A stretch of 64,000 nucleotides of DNA from Branchiostoma floridae (GCF_000003815.2 NC_049989.1:6068966-6132965); one strand, 5' to 3'. Positions 33,839-46,239 are shown, counted from the first letter of the stretch. A program made the numbers and translations. The notes: generated by a model from the sequence alone, not told the origin.

Positions 33839-36800
33839 TTACAAGAAGTACTCTGATTTAGGTTTCTCAGGGGGAACATCGCCTCTGACTTCTTGAGGTG
33901 CTGCTTCAAAGATGGTTAATTCCTTCTGCAAGTCTTCGTCTAGTTCTAGTATGGCCGCTACATTTCCACACCTGGGGAGAAGGAACAGCATTAAAATCAT
34001 GCTTCACTTCTTTTCTTACATGTATTATGTATAGGCAACCTCCTTGGTATATGTTACACATAGACGTATCAATAGACTATATCCAAAATCCTATACTCTT
34101 AACCCCTAGCTGGTCGCAAACGGAATACCAGATGGCACATAGCAGTTTGTGGAGAATGTGTACGCCGGTAAGAAAGCTCCTCACCTATAGCAGTAGTTAG
34201 GAGCTGACCACACCGTCAGGACTGTCTCGTTGAAGTGCCACTTGTACCCTTCCATCACCAGCTGATGTGCTCGACAGATCATGTCAATGTTGTTAGCGGC
34301 GTTAAACTGTGCGACCACGTCGCTGCCAAACAGGTACCCCGCCCCCCCGGGGCTGACCCCCCACCCCTGCATGTCCTCTGGATCGGACCACAGCAGGTCA
34401 CACATGGGGCCGCCCGCTGGAATCTCTTGTTTTCTATCTATTGTGTGAATCTGTGGGGGAAATATGGGGAGATATTACACATTTAACAGGTGTATCATAC
34501 AATAACGCATGACGATAATACCCGTTCATCGAAGAGGTATCAATTATCACTTTGGCTTGAACAACAAGACATTTTTCACAAACTTCGTCTTTTTATTGCA
34601 TTTTATTTTGTGTCTGTTGCAAGGATCTCTTCAACAGCCACATACGATAGACAGTTTTGTGTTCTCTAGCGATCTGACATCAAATGGATTGGAGGAAGGT
34701 AAACGTGGACCTCTATACAAAGTACGTATCTCATTTGGAAGGTTGATCTCATGGTTGTAACGGGCTCATAACGTACCTGGTCTAATGTCTGGATGGATGG
34801 GGACAGGCCTCCGTGTACACAGAAAATCTGAAACATGACAAAAACAACCTGTTACTCCAAATTCACAAAGATACATGTTTGATTACCGGTCTGTCAAATT
34901 TCCGGATCCTCAGTGGTACAACTTGGCATCCAGTTTAACGTGGACTGCCCAGGCTTTCTTCGGGGCAGGGAAAGATTTCTTCCGCATCGGTAATTTTCAG
35001 CATCTGGAAGATAGTAGTTTAATCTGCCTCGAAGACCAGGCAATCCACAGTAAACTGGATGCCAGGTTTTCATATCCGTGATATGCAGTCCACACATAGT
35101 TTCCTAGACAGAAGAAACGCAAGATGGCCACACTGAAACCATTTACCGTTAACGACTTGATTTTGGCGATTTTAACGGTCACTATTCGTCCGCTAAATGA
35201 TGAAATTTTCATCGTCGCAACTTTTTGATAACGCGAATCCACCCCACCCCCTTCCCGCGGCACTACTTACTAGACTAGTACATGTACTAGTAAACTGTAT
35301 ATGCTGGTTAACCGGTTATGTTACGTTCACAATTATGCTCCATTTCTGCACCACAACATGCACACATATATACTAGTGATTCACACTGAACAACAAGCAA
35401 AAGTCAGTATTCAAAAAGATAGATTTTCACACCTTTCCATCAACAATGGCTGACAAGCTGAGGTAGTCGAAGATCTCGGTGCAGTATCTCCAGACTGTGA
35501 TGGACCCATACTTCCTCAGGCACTCGTCGTAGAACCCGTACACCTGTGTGATCTGCCGACTCTCGTGGTTGCCTCTGATCAGCGTAATACGGTCCGGATA
35601 ACGAACCTACGGATAAGGCAATTAGGTCGTGCATGATAGAATCTGTACTAACACTAAGCAGCTTGTAGTTACTAGTAGATACCTTTACAACTGTAAACCA
35701 ACACAAAACAGTAACATACAGCCAAATGGTTGCTTCCAAATACAAACAAGAAATAATTTCAACGTTTGTGTGGTATGGGGTGCGTCTTCATAGCCTTTAC
35801 CAGCAAATAAACCTATGCAACGTCCGTAATCTGTTGTTCGGAACCTTTTCTATATGTACTTTGCAGCTTTGTGTTCTGCATTTTTAAGCATTCTCAAATT
35901 CTCAACCGATCTGGTTTGAACTTGTATGTGGCATTCAAGCGTATCAAATGGAGTAAAGAAAGACCAGATGGTTACTGATATCCAATTGATTACGAATTCC
36001 TGGAGCACCTCCACGCTTAAATTGCTTAAACTGATCAGAATTTAATCCGTTAAAGAAACAAATAATAACGTACCTTAAGAGCAAGTAGCAACAGGAATGT
36101 CTCCACACTGTAAAACCCTCTGTCTACAAAATCCCCCATGAACAGGTAGTTTGTGCCTGGCATGTCCCCTCCAATCTAGAGTATAGGATGTAAAAAGGTA
36201 AACTATTCAGCAACGTGACAGCTGGAAAAGTCTATCAGAAAAGAGAAATATGAGGTTTGAACCAGTGTTAAAAATATTTTTTTCTGTGTACCGTGCATTT
36301 AACATACGCCAGGCAGATGACACCTGTACATTGGTCATTTATTATGCATGTACAAACCATCTGGTACACAGTGCCCACAGTCTGTTGCAGGCAGGGGTGT
36401 TTCTTTATAATTAGGGTATGTTTATTGTATTGTTTCTTACCTCGAAGAGTTTCTTAAGATCATAGAACTGCCCATGGATGTTCCCACACACTGTAACGGG
36501 TGAGCCTATCGTTTTGATATTGCCTTCTTCTATGAGGGTTTCTCTGTGAAGGGAGAGATTCAGAGAACTTTAAGAAAACAACACGGTAAATTGTAAATTG
36601 TGTTCTGTACTTGGCACCTGCGTTTCCAACAGACCAATTGAGAAGCTTGTCTCAAAATGTGACAGGATTCAAATATAACAAGATTCCGTAGGACAGAATC
36701 CTCCATGAAGTAATTATATATGGTGTTTTCGGCATGGCTAAGGTGTTTCATACCCTCTTTAACAACCGACATGCTAAATGTCAGACTAATCCATTAAAAA

Positions 36801-37914
36801 GATATTGATCGATTGATTGATTGTTTCGTAGGTGCAAATATACAGGCCTAGACAAAAACAAGTTGTTCAAAGTATGAAAGTCTTATCTTAGCAAAGACTA
36901 CTATTGTAGCATTTGCTCAAAAATCATATAAGTAAGCATCTATTTTGCATCATTTATTTATACAAATGCAGTGAAGGAATTGCGAGATACAGCTGCGAAC
37001 AACCCTAACTACAATACTCCGTCAGGCCCCTCCTTCCTGGAGTAACAAATTAAAACTAAACTGCAACAACTTTTTACAGCAACCAATTGCAAAACACAAC
37101 AAGTAGCTACGTACATACACGTAATATCTTTTATTTATTTAGTAAACCCATGACAAATGCCATGTAACTATTGCATCGGAAATAGAAGAAGACTTGTTAC
37201 CTTGCCTTCGCGCAGAGCTCTTTTACCTCTCCCTCTGTGATGATTTCGCAGCGTCGAAGCTGCTCTATTTGTCTGTTAGATGAACAGATGGAACGGACAT
37301 CGTTAAAGCAATGATTGAAGTTATACGTCCACATGAATACAAATCTAAACACTGTCAGAGGGAGGGGCGGTTGTGTGAGTAGAGTAGTTGTACTACAACT
37401 TGTAGTCATGTGTTTTGTATTACCTGGCATTGTGTTATTTTGACCAATCTACGTGTACATTTTCCATTGGAAATAGAAGAATTGTAAGGCAATGAAAATT
37501 GAAGTTTAACAACATCGACATATTTCGACAATATCCACATTTTTGCCTAGTCTAGCCTCAGGCCCCTATCATCAAGGCTACAATGTTGTAGATATTTTTT
37601 ATACTATATATTGAAACGATCACCTGAAACAAATCTGTACAAGTTACTAGTAATAATCCTGAAACTGAATATTGACCTTTGTCATGTAATTATATGGAAA
37701 CCTCGTGCACATGCACATATGTTCATAATCCATATACCTTAACATGCACTAGCCCAAGCAACTTGTGACTTACACATGTACATAAACTGGTTGTGGGACA
37801 TCAGAACTTCGTGCTAAATACCTCTAAGTAAGCAAAAACAAGTGTCAATCAAGATACTAGTACCAAGGACAAACAAACACCAACAGACCTGTCCAAATCA
37901 CTGTAGTCAGTCAT
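33839..37914 (-). CDS. PPP4C-like paralogue, predicted pseudophosphatase
   Basis: Eight minus-strand coding exons, 37914-37889, 37272-37201, 36543-36441, 36175-36074, 35606-35433, 34827-34777, 34450-34185 and 33971-33839, match the PPP4C exon phases and give 308 residues with no stop or frameshift. The fold and motifs GDFVDRG, RGNHES, HGGLSP and RAHQ are kept. Two key residues have changed. GDIHG is GNIHG (Asp54 to Asn, a metal ligand of PPP enzymes). SPRGAG is SPGGAG (Arg211 to Gly, equivalent to PP2A Arg214, which contacts phosphate). Exon 3 is the most diverged; exons 5-7 are nearly identical to PPP4C. The tail ends EYFL. The gene lies tail to tail with PPP4C. Intron 1 and the 5' UTR also match, so duplication was genomic. 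Expression is not known. Confidence 0.9.
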
Positions 37915-39762
37915 GGCAATGGTGAGAAGTCACTGGAATATCTTCACTAGTCGTAGATATACTCCGTAAAAAACAAAACTGGATCTCAGCAGGTTACTGT
38001 GGAGGTGTAACAGACATGTATCTTGGTTCAATGTAACGGATGTTACTGTGGCAGAATCACGGTATCATGTTTAGTAGTATCAGATCAAAGTTAAGGTACG
38101 TCACAATTCTCATGAACAAAAATACGTTTAGTATAAGAATGTAGTCAAGAAACGGAATGTAAGATTATCATTGAACACATACTCCGGCCGCTAACATGTA
38201 TGTAAGCCTCTAACATAGGTCAGTATTGTGAAGCAGAAGGCCTGTAGACTAAAAAGATTTAACGGAGATCTAGAAATTGTAAATTTGATAAATACATTCC
38301 CACCTGTGAGGCACAGATCGGAGACATTTCTGTGCTGATCCGCCACGGAATTATTTCTGCATGGATTGAAGTCTAACCTGTCTGTCTGCCTATTGTGGCT
38401 CAAACTATATTGAAATGTCAATGTTTCACCTTTGACACTTTAACATGTGGAGAATGGTAAACACAGCTTGCTGATAGCAGTTTTCAATGGTGCAAAATTT
38501 CAATTTTTGTGGATTTTGGTAGCATCATATGTAGCCTACAGTTTAGGCCACAGCAAGTAAATTTATGGATAAGATCAGCGCGCTCATTAATTTTGGCCTG
38601 ATGTATGCGCAAAAAAATAATTGTTTTTTCCTTTGGAGACACATGACGACACATTACCAAAATGAGCAAATATAATGTCTTGAAGCCTGATAATTGTACT
38701 AGTAGTAGGGGCACTAGAATGAATGCCTTGTTGGCTGTGATCATGACATGTGTTGTCCTTTTGATTCTTATTACACCATCACATATCTATTTTTCAAATT
38801 TATTACATCTTGTTTTTCCCATCTTGTTTTTCGCCCTATCTCACTATTTTTGCAGTCTTCAAAGGATGTTATCCCTAACATTTTCTTACCGTGGCCGTAT
38901 ACAATTGGAAATGGCCTCAAGCTAACATCACTGACAATACGTGCTCAAAAGCAACCTCTATCAGTAGGCTGCAGTACTGCAGTGCAAATATGACCTGGTG
39001 CTGCAATGATATCACAAACAGCTAAATGTGACCATACATACATACATACATATTCATACTTGTGACCAGGTGACCAGAAATACTGCAAACGCCATTGATT
39101 AACCTCTAGACTTGATTGGAAATTACCAGTGACAACTTTGGCAAAACCAATTGCGTACGCAATGGTCTTTATTTCTTATTGCTTCCTCAGAATGTTACAC
39201 TTTCTATGTTCAAAAAACTATTAGTATCAAAGGACTTATGTTATTCGATTGTTTTGTAATTGTAAATGGACTCCAATAAGAATAGATTTTGTGTTTGTAA
39301 AGTCTAATTGGAGATCGAAATAAATAACAACAACAAACTGTGGCATATCTCAACAAATAAGTTATAACCCTATAGCACGTCAACAGACCGGCCTTGCAGA
39401 ACGGTAGCCGTCCTGTTTTCCTCGAGACATACATCACTGTTGTCATGCCCAGTTTTGAGTCTGCACGGGGGCCTGGGGACGTCCCATTGCAAGTTCTAGG
39501 CAACTCTACAAAGGATAACTCTGCAATTCGTGCCAACAAGTTAAACCCTTTAGTCCAAAAGTATTTGTTTTGCGTTCGTGACCCGAGTCGTCTGTCATCA
39601 CGGTCACCGTGAAGTCATTTAGACGCTGCATAGATCGTGCCGTGAAGAGGAAGTGGGCACAGGAACTGTTGGGTAGGCGTTTTGGCAGCCAATATATCAC
39701 AGCGTTCCTCTTCACTACACAAGTTAAACACATCATCCCGCTGCAGCATAGGAATCTGTGGG

Positions 39763-39901
39763 GTCTCCAAGCAGAAGTTAGACTCCGGCTTTTTTGACGT
39801 TTTTTAGGCGAGACATCAATAAAACATTACAAAAATGAAAGCCCGATAAAACGCCTAAAAAACGTCAAAAACAGCCGGTGCCTAACCCCTGCTCGGCGAG
39901 T
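39763..39901. mobile_element. CTCCAAGCAGA fold-back element 1
   Basis: Left end CTCCAAGCAGAAGTTAGACT; right end GCCTAACCCCTGCTCGGCGAG. An internal perfect inverted pair, GACGTTTTTTAGGCG (39796-39810) and CGCCTAAAAAACGTC (39852-39866), forms the arms. Confidence 0.6.
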
Positions 39902-40296
39902 ATCTATGGGAGTTATTTCTAATGGTGCACGCTTTCTTTGCGCTTAGTCTTGGAACTGGGATAATCAAAATGGCATTTAATTCGCTCGTATTGGGAAGGA
40001 AAGATTGCAACGCTCATGGGTCGCCCTAGTATCTGAGCTGATATCGATGACATAAAAGACCGCAATCTTACCTCCCAAAATCTGCTTGGAGATTACACTG
40101 CCTAGAGTATGTTACTCTAATCTAAATATACGCGATGACATTGCATGTGTCTGGATACATGTTTTCATAATCCGAGTATAACTCACATGTTCGTATCTAG
40201 ATGTAATATTTATCAATGGACCCTTGTCTCCTTGTTTAAGCTGGAATGGTAGTCACTTCCAAAAAATATATTTCTTTGATGAAATAATAATAGAGC

Positions 40297-40410
40297 GATC
40301 TCCAAACAGCTGTTGAGGTTGAACACCCTACAGTTTCCTGGCCAACAGAACAGCCGGTCAGTCCTTGGTCAGTCATAAAACGATTTCCATCCCAACATCT
40401 GCTTGGAGAT
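40297..40410. mobile_element. CTCCAAGCAGA fold-back element 2
   Basis: GATCTCCAAACAGCTGTTGA at the left is an imperfect inverse of CCAACATCTGCTTGGAGAT at the right, about 114 bp apart. It is the same family as the elements at 39763 and 43143, but more decayed. Another right end lies at about 40066-40094. Confidence 0.45.
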
Positions 40411-40706
40411 ATGGAGCTAAAATAACATTGAGGTATACACTTTCCAAGCTACGTGTGAGGATATAGGATAGTATCTGTGTAAATACGCACGTACGTGGCA
40501 TACAAACCTGTTTTATCTGTGAATGTAATTCTAGTCACGGTTAGCATGAGGGTGGGGATATTGAGTACATGCTAACCTGTACATATATAAATCGGACCTG
40601 TCAGTAAGTGCCCAAAGGGTCATGAATGCTAGCCCTCTGCCAAAACGGGTCGCTTCAGGATGCATATATATGTGTATATGTACGGGTGTATTAAAAGGGT
40701 AGAGTG

Positions 40707-40809
40707 ATTTCCAAGCAGATGTTGGGGTGGAAAATCGTAAGGTTTTCGGTCACCGTAGGTGAACCTGCCAGAACTGAAGGTCAGATTTTCCACCCAAACG
40801 TCTGCTTAG
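40707..40809. mobile_element. CTCCAAGCAGA fold-back element 3
   Basis: TTTCCAAGCAGATGTTGGGG with GTGGAAAATC at the left, and GATTTTCCACCCAAACGTCT then GCTTA at the right, form an imperfect hairpin of about 103 bp. A solitary left end (TACTCTCCAAGCAGGGG) lies at 40898-40914. Confidence 0.5.
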
Positions 40810-42076
40810 CTTGTGTAGAGATTATGTGTGGCAATATTGCTGCAAAGTGTTCTTTTCTATGCTGATTTTTTTTTTTTCATATTCTGACTACATCTTCTAC
40901 TCTCCAAGCAGGGGTTTATACAGTGTTTTATCATTTGGTGACTTTGTGTCTGATCTGTTTTCTTTCCACCGGCCCAGGTGATTCCCGCAAAGTAAACATC
41001 TTCCACAAATCACATCATTTCCTCAACAACTCCCAGTGAAATATTTCAACCAAACCGTTGCCAAGACATGCCAGGCTCCTTTGGTCGATGAAAATATAGA
41101 TATTGCCAGAGGGGTGCAAATGTGTAGCTGTAGGATTGGCTAACTCCACCCCGGCCTATTGCTTTTCCAGCGGCAAAGCCGTCTGGTCGGGACTACCCCA
41201 GAGAAACCAGGCGCGGAAGTTTTGCCAGTGATCCTGATTGCGCTGTTGATATAAACAAAGTCAAACTTTGGTCTGGCCCGCAGGCCTGTGTCTGACGGGG
41301 AAGCGGTCGGACAACTCTGCCGGTTCACACACAGATCAACACCGAGGGGGGCACGCCACTCATTTGTCGTGGGAAACACGTCATCGTTGGACGACAATAG
41401 TACATCAAACTGGGAGGGGAACTACGTCACAGAGAGGGAGCGCGGCGCATCCTGTACAGCGTGAATGTCAGGTATTTGTGATCATTTGTCGGACTGGGTG
41501 ACCCGACCACCCCACCCACAGCGGGATTCGCGTGGTTTCGTAACACAGCACAGCATACCGGGACAGGTCGCCGTGTGAAGACGTGAGGGGATCTGTGATT
41601 CGTCCTCTCGGGGTTGTACTTTGAACTGTGGCGCAGGATTTCTAAACCCGACCCGTGTCAAGAGGTAAACACAACCGCGGAGAAGCTATTCACCATTTAC
41701 AGGATCACCTGCGTGCTGCAGATTCGTCACTTCCGGCAGACTGCGTTCCGTGCCATACGGATTTTAGAGGCCTGGAGTGCGGACTGTATCGTCCTCTGTG
41801 TACATTGTTATTGATTGTTAGCGGCATAATTGGTTTAATTGTACGGCAGGAAGATCGAGAGGCGGCCAATAATACGGAGTAAACCTCCTGGGAATTCACA
41901 GATTGAGCCGCAGTTACGCCGTGTGACCGGGTTTGCCCTCTAACCTGTTGTTCCGCCTAGCTTGTTTTGGGTCTCGTTTGAGGAAGGAGGTGGTCGTCAA
42001 ATAAAGGCCGTAATATTAGTCTCCGCGGGGCGGCTGGCCGGGCCAGGCTGGGACGGAGAAAAACAGACGCCTCGCC

Positions 42077-45000
42077 ATGTCTATTATCGGGGATCTGGCC
42101 TTGAGCCGTGTGGTGTTGGAGTCCGAGGGACGGCGGTCGCGACGCGAGACGTCCGGATTCTCCACCATGCGTCGTTCCCGCGCGTCCAGGGAGATCATCA
42201 AGGTGGACGTGGAGGACACGTCTCACGTGCCGTTTGGCACCAAGCACAAGGACGTGGTGAAAGTAGCGGTGGAGATGCAGGGACAGACGACTCAGCTCGT
42301 GGACCTGGACCAGAAGGAGTCTCTGGAGGTGATCGTGGAGAAGCTGTGTGAGGGGTGGGGCGTGGAGAACCCACACTACTACTCCCTGTCGCTGATTTCG
42401 CACGAAGGAGCCCGAGGGGTCTACATTACAGAAAAGAATCGCCACCAGATAAAAAATGGCAGCTACCTGAGAGTCAGCACGGCGCCGTCTAAAGCGGCCA
42501 GGGACATTATAACCAAGATCAAGAACAGGAACAGACCCATGGCGGAGAAGAAGCCGGTTATGCAGAGACTAGCCCAGATGTCGTCGGACGAGACCTTCGC
42601 TGTCGAGTTCATTACCTCAGACGGAGTCACACTGTTGATGGATTTGGTGGTGTCTGGTGTGACGACAGGGGAGAACTTGGGGCTTGTCTTGGCAGCTTTC
42701 CTAGCCCTGATGGACCACGGCATCGTCTCCTGGAACTCTCTCAACCCCAGATTTGTACAGAGGGTCGCCAGCTTCGTCAACAAGAGCACGGTGGCGGAGG
42801 CCATCATTGTCCAGCGGGCCCTCGCGATCCTGGAGAGCATCGTGTTGCTAAGCGACGCGTTCGGCCAGGTGGTGTCCGGCCAGGTCAGCCTTCAAGTGTT
42901 GACGGAACATTTCAAGAGCCCGGCGGCGGAGATCCAGCTTAACTCTGTTACACTAATCAACGCGCTGCTGATCAAGGCCACCCCGGCCAAGGCCAAGGAG
43001 ATTCTAGACATCATCAACTCCCGTCACGTGCAGGGGCTGATCCTACAGGGCATCATAGACGGGCGCAGAACGGTGGGGGCGGAGATGGCACACCAGCTGC
43101 ACGTATTACAGGTCAGAGTTATATAGCTGTAAATACAGTACCTACTCTCCAAGCAGATGTTAGGCTCCGGCTGTTGACATCAAGAAAACAGTGCAAAATG
43201 AAAATAAAACGTAAAAAAAAAAAACAGCCGGAGCCTAACCTCTGCTTGGAGAGTAGCATAAATACCGTATCACAATTTGGTGATGCTGTCTGTATGCCGC
43301 AGTATTTAGAGGGTCGCTAGTGATTGTAACAGTGCACAATTTTACACAGAGGCAATTTGTTTGACTAGTTGAGCCTAAAATGTTACAGTTAGACTGTTGC
43401 CAAATCGTGCGATAGTAATTGGTTCAAAGATTTTCACAGGGAGTGAATACCAACGAAGCACAAACGCCAGGTTATGTTTAGATGGGGCTGTGAGTGTGCG
43501 CAGAAAAGTTTACTCCCCAAGCAGAGGTTTGGGGCGAACTTTCTATTTTGTCCTGTTTCTTCGCGTCGTGTCCGCCACACAGACACCCCCCTGTTCGGGA
43601 TGGGGAAAAACGAATGCTTCCGAATGCTTGTGAAAGGAGTTTCGATCCTTTGTACCTCCTCGACAAATCTGATTTATCGTCTGACAGCCATTTGTGTACA
43701 TGCCATGAAGGGATCATTGACCCAGTTATATTTGCAAGTTCCCTTTACAGAAAGATTCGCTTTGTATCTTGGTCACATTTCCTCTTTATACAAACTATGG
43801 ATTGTTTGGAAAATTTAATTTCCTGTTTCGTTTTTAATCGTGACCAAATGGAAAAAAATAGGGGTACTGATCTGAAAAATACAGAAATTGTAGAAACGTT
43901 TGTGAGGAAAATTAGTTTTGCACCTTATTTTTCAACTTTCAAACGGTGAAAGTTACCGTGAAATAGCAGCTCATGGGTTCGATTTCGGGCTCACGTAAAA
44001 GCTTAGCAAGCAGTAATAGAAATGGCGAAACACATGTGCTAATGGTATTATATATTGGGCTTCTCATTTTCTGTCTCGTGGTTTTCCTTTTTGCGATGGT
44101 AATCACGTTTCCGGAGTAATGTGTAGGCCTCTGGGGACTATAAATGTGTGGTTCCATCAACATCAATCTGCTCTCTCCCGGTAATTGGCCATGGGGAGCA
44201 CTTGATAGCAATTTAAATTGCCAGAATGTAATGATTTCAATCATTGACATTGCACGTGACTATCGTCTCTCTATTTCTCTCTTTCCCTCTCTCTGTCTCT
44301 CTCTCTGTCTGTCTCTCTCTCTCTCTCTCAATCAGAGGGAAACACGTATACTCATGTTTTCTCGTTCCCGGTTTGACTTTCCAGGTGTTGCTGTTCTGTT
44401 GCCTTGACGACCGAATCCAGACCGAACTTGACCCCGGTGACCCAGAGCAACTGAACAAGGTTCGCAAGCTGTACGCCCTCGCCTTTGACCGTGACCTCAG
44501 TGCGCAAGGCAGCGCTTTATTCGCCGAGAACAAGGGAGCCATCCGCAGGTCAAAAGTCGAGTATATGGAAAACTACAAGAAGCTGGGTTTCACCAACTAC
44601 ACAAGCCCCATCCTGGACTTTGAAGAAACGCCCCCTGGCCTGCTCGCCCTGGATTGCATGTTGTTCTTCGCGGAGAATCACACAGAAAGTTACAACAAGC
44701 TAGTGTTTGAGAACTCCTGCAGGGATGACCAATATGTCTGTCCATTCGCAAGGTAAGTTGCTACATCGAGACAAAAGGAAGTCGAAAATGTATTCTTCGA
44801 TTCAACGTTTACATGTTTTCAACCTGACCGATTTCTTTACTGGCGAAATCATTTCAAAATCTTATTTTTCTTTCCTTCATCCACAGGTGTGCCATTGCCC
44901 TCACCCTTTTGCTCTGCAAAATACTCCAGGTAGGAGAGCCCCCTTCTGAGACGGGGCAGGACTACCATCCCATGTTCTTCGCCACCCCAAATGCATTCGA

Positions 45001-46239
45001 GGAGGTCTTCTGTGTCTGTATACAGTCACTCAACAAGGTATATCACGTTTTGTCACGACAAGAAAAGAGTAACTAGTACAGAATGACCAAATGTAATGAC
45101 AGAGGTATATAAGGGGGCAGAGCTATCTCCGGACAGACATGTGTATCACACCCTTTCATAATCCCCAACAAGCAAATGTAGAAAAACATAATCGTAACGT
45201 ATCTCCAGCTCCCGGTTTCTCGGAACACCAGCCTTTCTACAGATGTTGTCGGGAGTAGAAATGTCGCTGGTCCGGGTATACGGGAGTTTGAGAAACGTGA
45301 CGTTCTGGTCTTTCTACATCTGGTTAAATGGATAACTCATCTTTATCTTTTGGTGGTGGGTATTACTTGAGTGGGGACCATTGATTGAACGAGGGAAAAG
45401 ATGCACAGAAACAAGATGTACCTGCAGATTAACTTGAAACGTACATTGGTGTGTTTCAGACTTGGCGGGAAATGCGCGCCATTCACGAGGATTTTGACAA
45501 GGTGATGGACGTGTGCCGGGAGCAGATCGGCATGGCCCTGTCCCACCGCCCGCGCAGCCCAGCCATCTTCGGCACCAAGCTGCAGGACTACAGCTACCAC
45601 GAGATCATCCGACAGATCCAGGACAGCCGCGTGTCCAAGCTGCCTCTGGACGGGGACGTGGAACCGTTCTGCGGCCTGAGGAACACCATCACCCCCGGAG
45701 TCGTCCAACTCATCAAGGCACACCGCCTCTCGCACCTCGTCAAGGGCGGGCTGTTCCAGAAGTTCAACAAGAGGAGAGTCAAGGACAAGTTCTGGTTCTG
45801 TCGCCTCGCGCCGAACTTCAAGGCGTTCCACTACGGAGACGCAGGGGAGGGGACAACTCCCGACATCGACCAACTGAGCGGGAAGCTAGACCTCGCCGAC
45901 ATCAAGCAGCTGGTGACAGGAAAGCAGTGCCCCCACATGAAGGAGTCCCGGAGTCAGAAGGACAGCGTCACACCATACGCGTTCTCAATCCTGTACTACC
46001 CCGACAATTCGCTAGACTTCGTGGCGCCTACCAAGGAGATGTACGACCTGTGGACGGACGGTATCAGCGCACTGCTGGACCAGGAGATGACGAGTAAAAC
46101 CACCAAGAAAGAGATGGAGATGTTGTTGTCCATGGAGATGAGACTAGCTCTGTTAGACACGGAGGGACTGCAGCTTCCGTCAGAACCACCTCCACTGCCG
46201 CCAGAACCCGACAACTACGACTTCGCTGTGAAGCTGTAG
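42077..46239 (+). CDS. ELMO: ELMO engulfment and cell motility protein
   Basis: Four coding exons, 42077-43111, 44385-44752, 44887-45037 and 45460-46239, join in frame to give 777 residues (human ELMO1: 727). ELMO binds DOCK-family exchange factors to activate Rac during engulfment and migration. After a roughly 60-residue basic N-terminal extension come the Ras-binding-like domain and ELMO armadillo region ([56 protein letters not shown]), the ELMO domain ([44 protein letters not shown]), a PH domain near 610-740 ([41 protein letters not shown]) and a Pro-rich tail ([13 protein letters not shown]) for the DOCK SH3 domain. Which vertebrate ELMO it matches is not resolved. Exon 1 alone encodes 345 residues, which is intron-poor for this family. 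Confidence 0.93.
43143..43255. mobile_element. CTCCAAGCAGA fold-back element 4
   Basis: This is the best-preserved member, in ELMO intron 1. TACTCTCCAAGCAGATGTTA plus GGCTCCGGCTGTT at the left inverts at the right with one mismatch across 33 bp. Only about 47 bp separate the arms. A solitary half end (CTCCCCAAGCAGAGGTTTGG) is at about 43512-43531. Confidence 0.75.
44255..44332 (+). repeat. CT-rich microsatellite
   Basis: A low-complexity run of CTCTCT/CTGTCT/CTTT lies in ELMO intron 1, about 50 bp upstream of the exon 2 acceptor. It may contribute to, or compete with, the polypyrimidine tract. Apparent open frames across it are low-complexity artefacts. Confidence 0.8.

Larger units (their letters stand above)
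37996..42076. other. gene-poor interval between PPP4C-like and ELMO
   Basis: Next to the paralogue, CTCCACAG/TAACCTGCTGAGATCC (minus strand, junction at 37996) matches the PPP4C 5' UTR acceptor. The rest holds no supported coding exon. From about 39760 on it is rich in fold-back elements (listed separately). The GC-richer part at about 41150-42076 is the likely ELMO promoter and 5' UTR. Confidence 0.45.

Noticed and set aside
41962-42351. 129-codon open frame upstream of and overlapping the ELMO start
   Set aside because: Wrong frame for the ELMO protein and of biased composition; it is at most an upstream open frame of the 5' UTR.
41957-42445. 162-codon minus-strand open frame
   Set aside because: Antisense shadow of ELMO exon 1, with no splice sites or homology.
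45513-46097. 194-codon open frame overlapping ELMO exon 4
   Set aside because: It is the +1 frame shadow of a GC-rich exon; the ELMO frame carries clear PH-domain conservation.
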